Of a stretch of DNA of 64,000 nt, positions 58,763-64,000 are shown in pieces. Under the pieces are notes generated by a model that worked only from the letters and a program-made list of their open reading frames with translations, searched no databases and was not told the origin of the DNA. The first letter of the stretch is position 1, and each line of letters starts with the position of its first letter. The translations under genes and the position numbers were made by a program. Origin of the DNA: Sedimentitalea sp042687825 (lineage in GTDB: Bacteria; Pseudomonadota; Alphaproteobacteria; Rhodobacterales; Rhodobacteraceae); the NCBI RefSeq assembly GCF_042687825.1, contig NZ_JBHUQE010000010.1:1-64000 (forward strand), given 5' to 3'.

Positions 58763-59128
58763 ACAGTGACAGCGCGGTTTCTCTGGCACCGTTCACCCCG
58801 GTTCGGTCCGGGTCGACAACCGCGGCGGCGGTTCGAGCCGCTTCCATTTGCCCGCCGGCCTGCGGCCCTGCGGGTTTGGCAGCCCTGCCAAACCGTTGTA
58901 AGCTGAACCTGATCCAAGCGCCCGGAAAATCCGCAGAACGGGGCGCGCAGGGATCTGTGGGCGGGAAACCTGTGTCGGTGGCCATGCGGTAAATTCTTGT
59001 CGCTGGCCTGGAAGGACCGCGGTCTTTCATGCGTCTTGATCAGCGCGACGCCGTCAGGCTGGCGGCATCCGCATGCGCATGTTCTGATTGCCGTTGCTCC
59101 GAACCTGAAAATGCCAAAGGAGACCACC
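58763..59128. other. Intergenic region with a perfect hairpin
   Basis: A 366-bp gap before the GYD gene. No small gene is supported. Its main feature is the perfect 10-bp hairpin at 58873-58894; a GACCGCGGTC palindrome is also present near 59017. Confidence 0.5.
58873..58894. repeat. Perfect 10-bp hairpin, loop CC
   Basis: GGTTTGGCAG (58873-58882) and CTGCCAAACC (58885-58894) are exact reverse complements around a 2-nt loop, in the gap before the GYD-domain gene. GTTGTAAG follows, not a T-tract. The shape matches the hairpins at 142-363 and 42930-42973. Confidence 0.8.
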
Positions 59129-59461
59129 ATGCCAACTTTCATCAGCTATATTTCCTACTCCCAATCCGGTGTTCAGGGATTGCTGAAAGATCCGAACGAC
59201 CGCGCGGTCGCGCTGCAGAAACTGCTGGAGGATGCCGGCGGATCGGTGGTGGCGTTTTACATGACCACCGGCCCGAATGACGTGATCCTGATCTCGCGGA
59301 TGCCTGACGAGGGCGACGCGGTTGCGGTGGGCATGGCCGTATCCGCGGCCGGGTCGGTCTCAAAGGTCGAGACGGTGCGGGCCTGGAGCAGTTCGGAATT
59401 CGTCGGGGTGATCCGAAAGGCCAGCCAGCTTGTCGACGCCTATACCCCGCCCGGCGGCTGA
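59129..59461 (+). CDS. GYD domain protein
   Basis: A 110-aa protein starting MPTFISYISYSQSGVQGLLKDPNDRAVALQKLLEDAGGSVVAFYMTTGPNDVILISRMPDEG, the alpha/beta GYD fold (dimeric ferredoxin-like). Function unknown. ATG 59129 has a strong AAGGAG; the frame extends upstream to 58997. Confidence 0.88.
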   Translation: MPTFISYISYSQSGVQGLLKDPNDRAVALQKLLEDAGGSVVAFYMTTGPNDVILISRMPDEGDAVAVGMAVSAAGSVSKVETVRAWSSSEFVGVIRKASQLVDAYTPPGG

Positions 59462-59600
59462 CCACGGCATCTTGATCGGGCAGGTTCTGACCATGCGCTT
59501 TGCCCGGCGCATCTGTTCAGGGTCTCCGGCTCTGGGACTCATGCCTGGGCGGTACCTGTTGGGGGCATCTGCTGGAGGCGGCGCCGATCCGAGGCCAGAC

Positions 59601-60004
59601 GTGCGCGGAGAGCCTGTAAGCCGGATTCTGTTCAGGGGTCGCCCCCTTTGATGACCATTCCTCTAGCGCGCGTGTCGCCACGCGCGTCTGGCTGCCAACC
59701 CGACCCCTCTTGGCCAAGACGGGCCTAGCGGCGGTTTCCCGTTGCCGGGACCGGTCCCGCGCGGGGGTCCTATTTGGCATTGCTCCTGGTGGGGCTTGCC
59801 GTGCCACCGCTGTTGCCAGCGGCGCGGTGGGCTCTTACCCCACCGTTTCATCCTTGCCGTGACCTGCACGGCGGTCTGTTTTCTGTGGCGCTGTCCGTCA
59901 GGTTGCCCTGCCCGGGCGTTACCCGGCACCAGTGTCTTGTGGAGTCCGGACTTTCCTCTCGGGCGGGTTGCCCCGCCCCAGCGGCCATCCGGCTCTCCGC
60001 GCCC
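59601..60004 (-). ncRNA. rnpB: RNase P RNA (class A)
   Basis: The minus strand carries the hallmark RNase P RNA blocks: GAGGAAAGTCCGGACTCC (complement of 59941-59958), and near the 3' end ACAGAATCCGGCTTACAGG (complement of 59613-59631). The P1 stem closes the molecule: GCGCGGAGAGCC from 60002-59991 pairs with GGCUCUCCGCGC from 59614-59603. Length of about 400 nt fits class A. The RNA trims the 5' ends of pre-tRNAs. A good promoter lies immediately upstream, overlapping the end of the amidase gene. Confidence 0.95.
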
Positions 60005-60008
60005 TCGC

Positions 60009-60037
60009 GATCTAGGTGCTCTGTGCCGCTCCGTCAA
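60009..60037 (-). promoter_or_regulatory. Promoter of rnpB
   Basis: On the minus strand TTGACG (60037-60032) and TAGATC (60014-60009) are 17 bp apart, an excellent sigma-70 pair. Predicted initiation falls at about 60002, exactly where the P1 stem begins. The -10 overlaps the stop-codon region of the amidase gene (60012). Confidence 0.8.
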
Positions 60038-60707
60038 CGCCAAAGCGCCGCGCCAGATCGGCCGCCAGCGCCCGGTCGGCCCAGCAGAGCCGCCCGCTTG
60101 CCTGGGGTCTGAACCGGGCGCGAAAAGCCGCCAGCGTGGCCGCTGCGTCATCGACCGGATAGCCGAACCGAGCGGCATTGGACAGGAAATCGCTGTCAGT
60201 GTCTGGACCATGTGTGGCGCTGTTCCGGGCCTCGGGCCAGACCGCCAGCCCCTGCCGCGCCAGCCGCCGCCAGTCAAAGCGCGGGCCCGGGTCGGATTTG
60301 CGCTGTGGCGCCATGTCGGAATGGCCGATCACCCCCTGCGGCGCGATCCGCCAGCGCGCCATCAGACGCGTCACCAGCGCCTCGAGTGCTGCCATCTGCG
60401 GCTGCGCGAAAGGATGCGTGCCGCGATTGTCCAGTTCGATGCCGATCGAGCGCGAGTTCACGTCGCCCCGCCCCTGCCATTGCCCCGCACCCGCATGCCA
60501 GGCGCGCATGGTCTCGTCCACCATCTGCCAGACCTGACCATCGCCCGCGATCAGGAAATGCGCCGAGACCTGGGCGTCGGCATCGCATAGCCGCCGCAGC
60601 GCCGCGCCGGCGCTGTCCATGGCGGTATAGTGGATCACGATCAATTCCGGGCACAGCCCGTCCCGCCGGATCCCGAAATTCGGCGACGGATGCCAGATCG
60701 GCGTCAC
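60012..60707 (-). CDS. N-acetylmuramoyl-L-alanine amidase, AmpD/AmiD type
   Basis: A 231-aa zinc amidase that cleaves the link between muramic acid and the peptide stem. The zinc site is seen as LIVIHYTAMDS (His), IGHSDMAPQRKSDPGPRF (His and Asp), with VNSRSIGIELDN (Glu). No signal peptide is seen, so cytosolic, AmpD-like recycling is favoured, although the C-terminal extension (about 170-231) recalls AmiD. GTG 60707 starts 5 bp after the preceding stop; longer frames run into the upstream gene. Confidence 0.88.
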   Translation of the reverse strand: MTPIWHPSPNFGIRRDGLCPELIVIHYTAMDSAGAALRRLCDADAQVSAHFLIAGDGQVWQMVDETMRAWHAGAGQWQGRGDVNSRSIGIELDNRGTHPFAQPQMAALEALVTRLMARWRIAPQGVIGHSDMAPQRKSDPGPRFDWRRLARQGLAVWPEARNSATHGPDTDSDFLSNAARFGYPVDDAAATLAAFRARFRPQASGRLCWADRALAADLARRFGVDGAAQST

Positions 60708-60711
60708 CGGA

Positions 60712-61485
60712 TCAGTTATCGACCGCGCGGCGGAACGGTGCCGGGTCCCAGCTGCAGGCATAGCCGTCGCCATCCGGATCCAGCCCGTCGCCATCGCGCT
60801 GCGGTCCGCCATTGGCCAGAAATTCGATCTGTGCCAGATCAGCCGAGGCAAAGGCGGCGCAGTTGCGCGCAGCCCGGGCCTGCATGTTCACACCGCTGCG
60901 GCTGTAGATGCGGGTGCCGCGCGGATGCGCATTGGCCAGCGCATAGGCGACGATATTGGGCTGGGCCGACCCGCTGCGTTCGGGCAGTTCGGTGGGTTCG
61001 ATCACGGTGTATTGCGCGCGGTTGCTGGCGATCCGGTCGGCATCGCTCTCAATCGAGCGGCTTTCGGACACCGCCGAGAAATCGTTCTCGGCCGACAGAC
61101 CGGTCGAGGTGGTGACGGGCGCCGGGGCAGCCGGGTCCGCGCCGGAACTGGCCGCCAGGGCCGCTGCGGTCTGCGCGGCGATATCCGATCCGGTGCCGCT
61201 CTGAGCGGTGGTCGAACTGGCCGGGCTGCGCATGGGCGCGGCGGCCGGTGCCGTCGCATCCAGCTTGAGGCTGGACAGAGGCTGGGGCGGCGCCAGCCGT
61301 TCGATGCTGGCCGGTTCCCCCGCCAGTTCCGACTCGCGGGCCTGGGCCGCCTGCTGCTGCGCGCCCGCGTCGGGCGCCTGTGCCGCGCAGCCCGCCAATA
61401 TGCCCATCAGGGCACTCAGGGTCAGGCCCAACCCGAGGCTCCGGGTCAGGCCCGGAGCCGGAGGAAACGGTGAGATCGGTCGCAT
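60712..61485 (-). CDS. Excalibur-domain lipoprotein
   Basis: A 257-aa protein with lipoprotein signal SLGLGLTLSALMGILAGC (lipobox L-A-G-C). After a long low-complexity Ala/Ser/Pro linker, the last 30 residues hold an Excalibur calcium-binding motif (QRDGDGLDPDGDGYACSWDP), with the DxDxDGxxCE-like loop. It is probably outer-membrane or cell-wall associated. Downstream, the amidase gene suggests a shared envelope role. ATG 61485 is chosen; ATG 61494 is an alternative. Confidence 0.75.
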   Translation of the reverse strand: MRPISPFPPAPGLTRSLGLGLTLSALMGILAGCAAQAPDAGAQQQAAQARESELAGEPASIERLAPPQPLSSLKLDATAPAAAPMRSPASSTTAQSGTGSDIAAQTAAALAASSGADPAAPAPVTTSTGLSAENDFSAVSESRSIESDADRIASNRAQYTVIEPTELPERSGSAQPNIVAYALANAHPRGTRIYSRSGVNMQARAARNCAAFASADLAQIEFLANGGPQRDGDGLDPDGDGYACSWDPAPFRRAVDN

Positions 61486-61526
61486 GGCTGCCATCCTGCC
61501 GTTATTACCGGTTTCGCAGGCCAGAC

Positions 61527-63017
61527 CTACCACCATTGGCCCGGCTTGGCCACAAAGCCGGCGGCGTTTTCCAGCGCCTGGGCGGTGTTCAGCAATTCGC
61601 CTTCCTGCCAGGGCCGGCCGATCAGTTGCAGCCCCAGCGGCAATCCCTGCGCGTCCAGCCCGGCAGGCACCGAGATGCCCGGCAACCCGGCAAGGTTGAC
61701 CGTGACCGTAAAGACGTCGTTCAGATACATCCGCACCGGGTCGGCCTCGGTCATCTCGCCCAGCGCAAAGGCCGATGACGGGGTGGCCGGAGTCAGGATC
61801 GCGTCGATACCGGTGGCAAAGACGTCCTCGAAATCCTTCTTGATCAGGCTCCGCACCCGGCGGGCACGGTTGTAATAGGCATCGTAGAACCCGGCGCTCA
61901 GCACATAGGTGCCGATCATCACCCGGCGCTGCACCTCGTGACCGAACCCTTCGGCGCGGGTCTTCTCATACATCTCGGTGATGCCGTCGCCCTGCGCCAG
62001 CGTGGCGCGGTGGCCATAGCGCACACCATCATAACGCGCCAGGTTGCTGGAGGCCTCGGCAGGCGCGATCACGTAATAGGCCGGCAGCGCGTATTTCGTG
62101 TGCGGCAGGCTGATATCGACGACCTCGGCCCCGGCATCGCGCAGCATGTCGGCGCCATCCGCCCACAGCTTCTCGATCTCCGCCGGCATGCCGTCCATGC
62201 GGTATTCCCTGGGAATGCCGATTTTCTGGCCCTTGATGTCGCCGGTCAGCATGGCCTCGAAATCCGGCACCGGGATGTCGGCGCTGGTGCTGTCCTTGGG
62301 GTCGTGGCCGGACATGGCCTGCAGCATGATCGCGGCATCCCGCACCGATTTGGTCATCGGCCCGGCCTGATCCAGCGAACTGGCAAAGGCGACGATGCCC
62401 CAGCGCGAGCAGCGGCCATAGGTCGGCTTGATCCCGACCGTGCCGGTAAACGCGGCGGGCTGGCGGATCGAGCCGCCGGTATCGGTGCCGGTGGCCGCCA
62501 GGCACAGATCGGCGGCCACGGCGGCGGCCGAGCCACCGCTGGACCCGCCCGGGGTCAGGGCCGCCTCGTCATTGCCGCGCCGCCAGGGGCTGATCGCAGC
62601 GCCATAGGTGCTGGTCTCGTTGGACGAGCCCATGGCGAATTCATCCATGTTCAGCTTGCCCAGCATCACCGCGCCCGCGTCGGCCAGTTGCTGGCTGACG
62701 GTGGATTCATATTCCGGCAGAAAGCCCTGCAGGATGCGGCTGCCGGCCTGGCTGGGCACGCCGCGGGTGCAGAACAGGTCCTTGATGCCGATCGGCAACC
62801 CGCACATCGCGGGCGCGTCCCCGGCCCTGATGCGCGTATCCGCCGCCGCCGCGCGTTCCAGCGCGATCTCGGGCGTCTTGTGCACAAAGGCGTTCAGCGC
62901 GTCCGCCGCGTCGATAGCCGTCAGGCAGGCCTGAGTCAGCTCGACCGAGGTCGTTTCACCCTGGCGCAGCGCGTCGCGGGCATCGGCAAGGCCCATTTTG
63001 TTCAGATCAGACATCAT
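61527..63017 (-). CDS. gatA: Asp-tRNA(Asn)/Glu-tRNA(Gln) amidotransferase subunit A
   Basis: A 496-aa amidase-family subunit of GatCAB. The Ser-cis-Ser-Lys triad is GGSSGGSAAAVAADL with Lys upstream in LPIGIKDLFCT. GatA releases ammonia from glutamine to amidate misacylated Glu-tRNA(Gln) or Asp-tRNA(Asn). Its start overlaps the stop of gatC. gatB is not in the window. Confidence 0.96.
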   Translation of the reverse strand: MMSDLNKMGLADARDALRQGETTSVELTQACLTAIDAADALNAFVHKTPEIALERAAAADTRIRAGDAPAMCGLPIGIKDLFCTRGVPSQAGSRILQGFLPEYESTVSQQLADAGAVMLGKLNMDEFAMGSSNETSTYGAAISPWRRGNDEAALTPGGSSGGSAAAVAADLCLAATGTDTGGSIRQPAAFTGTVGIKPTYGRCSRWGIVAFASSLDQAGPMTKSVRDAAIMLQAMSGHDPKDSTSADIPVPDFEAMLTGDIKGQKIGIPREYRMDGMPAEIEKLWADGADMLRDAGAEVVDISLPHTKYALPAYYVIAPAEASSNLARYDGVRYGHRATLAQGDGITEMYEKTRAEGFGHEVQRRVMIGTYVLSAGFYDAYYNRARRVRSLIKKDFEDVFATGIDAILTPATPSSAFALGEMTEADPVRMYLNDVFTVTVNLAGLPGISVPAGLDAQGLPLGLQLIGRPWQEGELLNTAQALENAAGFVAKPGQWW

Positions 63018-63301
63018 TCCACCACCTTGGGAACCGCAAAGAACCCTTCACGCGCGTCGGGTGCGTTGGACAGCACCTTGGCCTGCTGGTCGCCATCCGT
63101 CACCACATCAGCGCGCCGCTTCAAGCGCTGCGGCGTGACGGATGTCATTGGCGCGACGCCGTCGACATCGACCTCGTTCAATTGCTCGATGAAGCCCAGG
63201 ATCGTGTTGAACTCGGCGGCCAGTGCGGGCAGCGCGTCATCCTCGACCTTGATCCGGGCCAGCTTGGCCACCCGGGCGGCGGTGTTCTGATCAATCGACA
63301 T
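63014..63301 (-). CDS. gatC: Asp-tRNA(Asn)/Glu-tRNA(Gln) amidotransferase subunit C
   Basis: A 95-aa subunit starting MSIDQNTAARVAKLARIKVEDDALPALAAEFNTILGFIEQLNEVDVDGVAPM, a standard GatC, which scaffolds GatA and GatB. ATG 63301 has GAGGA upstream; the longer frame to 63883 is not supported. The stop overlaps the gatA start, so the two are coupled. Confidence 0.95.
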   Translation of the reverse strand: MSIDQNTAARVAKLARIKVEDDALPALAAEFNTILGFIEQLNEVDVDGVAPMTSVTPQRLKRRADVVTDGDQQAKVLSNAPDAREGFFAVPKVVE

Positions 63302-63780
63302 GGGGGTCCTCATGCTGTGTCCTGGGGCATTTACCGCCGTGGCGTCCGGCTCGCAAGGGGCGCCGGCTTGTCCCGGCGGAGCGGCTGCGATCAGTTTGGC
63401 CCCGTCAACGGCAAGCGACGACAATCCGGCCCGGCGACCTTGGTCCGGGTCATCGGCCATGCCGATGAGGTTGTCTTGGTCGCCGACCGCGCCATCCAGA
63501 AACACTTGGCCCATTGCAATGCCGCAAAGTCCCGGCCGGGTTCCTGGTCTGACTGACGCCATGCGGCATCGTCTGTTCTGACGGGGCCGCACTGCCCACA
63601 TAGGCCGGGCAACCGAATTTTTTGCGCGATCCTGATGGCATCGCGATTTTCGCGCGCCAGACCCGTAGCACAGAGCCCGCCCGGTCTGTGCGCACGTCGT
63701 CGCGCGCTCGGCACAGGGTACGGCAGTTTGTCGCCGCCCGATCCTCGGATAAGATACCCGATATGAGCCTTGGAGGCGCC
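63302..63780. other. Intergenic region, gatC / secreted protein
   Basis: A 479-bp gap between divergent genes. Several frames stay open but none has a recognisable N-terminus, SD and family match together; they differ from each other in every frame, as expected for GC-rich noncoding DNA. It probably holds the gatC promoter (minus) and that of the secreted protein (plus). Confidence 0.5.
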
Positions 63781-64000
63781 ATGTTCCATTCATCTGTCCG
63801 GACCTACCTGATCGCAGCGGCGTTGGTGCTGTTGCTGCCGGCCACGACCGCAGCAAGCGAGACCCGGACAGCCACAGGCCCACTGGACGGCCAGATTTTC
63901 ATCGGTCATGTCGGCCCCGCCTCCGACCCTGATTTCGCGGAAGAACTGCACTTCAACCATGGACTGTTCTGGTCCAAGCTCTGCCTTGTCTGCGGCTATT
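63781..64000 (+). CDS. 5' part of a secreted protein (cut by window end)
   Basis: A frame opens at ATG 63781 behind GGAGG and runs off the window end. The first 73 codons encode a signal peptide (VRTYLIAAALVLLLPATTAA) and the beginning of a mature domain including GQIFIGHVGPASDPDF and a pair of cysteines in LCLVCGY. It is a partial gene; family unknown. An ATG at 63764 is out of frame. Confidence 0.6.
   Translation, partial: MFHSSVRTYLIAAALVLLLPATTAASETRTATGPLDGQIFIGHVGPASDPDFAEELHFNHGLFWSKLCLVCGY

Noticed and set aside
63302..63780. Several open frames in the gatC-upstream gap
   Set aside because: None combines an SD, a plausible N-terminus and a recognisable family, and the frames overlap each other on both strands.

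Overview
The window is a high-GC, gene-dense piece of an alphaproteobacterial chromosome, most likely a member of the Rhodobacteraceae (Roseobacter/Rhodobacter group). The evidence is the gene content and order: a propionyl-CoA carboxylase / methylmalonyl-CoA mutase region with a PccR/ScfR-type regulator, HdaA followed by ppk and ppx, betI-betC-betA, a short proS, and many small lipoproteins and DUF families (DUF6497, DUF4174, DUF1127) common in that family. I see no rRNA, tRNA, CRISPR array, transposase or phage gene. Most genes form tight minus-strand runs with ATGA, GTGA or TGATG junctions, so co-transcription and translational coupling are widespread.

Layout. 1-400 is gene-poor and holds several perfect hairpins with 3-nt loops. 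637-3553 has a secreted protein, a DNA-3-methyladenine glycosylase I, a lipoprotein with a HELTH motif and two small c-type cytochromes. 3811-9888 (minus) reads proS, two glycosyltransferases, a DUF6492-like protein, then lolC-lolD. 10091-15663 (plus) reads an AI-2E-type permease, hdaA, ppk and ppx. 15680-18528 has a secreted protein, an EEP nuclease, a DjlA-like co-chaperone and a MAPEG protein. 18525-31013 is the propionate region: methylmalonyl-CoA mutase, pccA and pccB separated by small envelope genes, an MFS exporter, and the regulator pccR. Four TTTGCAAA palindromes lie in three intergenic spaces here and outline a small regulon.

31066-36981 has a YdcH-like protein, a secreted SNase-like nuclease, betI-betC-betA without betB, and an EamA permease. 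37021-44779 has a LysE/ArgO exporter divergent from an ArgP-like regulator, an iodotyrosine-deiodinase-like flavoprotein, yebC, and two SLC13/RCK permeases flanking a class I glutamine amidotransferase. 44916-48342 has ymdB, a globin, 5-FTHF cyclo-ligase and mgtE. 48553-50599 is a compact accessory operon: an astacin metalloprotease without a signal peptide, a stand-alone copy of its own C-terminal module, an acidic proline-patch protein and a YbaY/YscW-like protein. This is the best candidate in the window for an undescribed system.

50728-59461 has an 8-oxoguanine-deaminase-type amidohydrolase, a HisN-type phosphatase, an XRE regulator, a quinone oxidoreductase, a LysR regulator divergent from a DUF1127 protein, a Bax-inhibitor-1 family protein, a GNAT enzyme, rpmG, a 42-codon small ORF, a small secreted protein and a GYD-domain protein. 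59601-64000 has the RNase P RNA gene (minus strand, recognisable promoter), an AmpD/AmiD-like amidase, an Excalibur-domain lipoprotein, gatA-gatC, and the 5' end of a secreted protein cut by the window edge. Start codons were chosen from Shine-Dalgarno spacing, signal peptides, overlaps and family N-termini; doubtful ones are noted.
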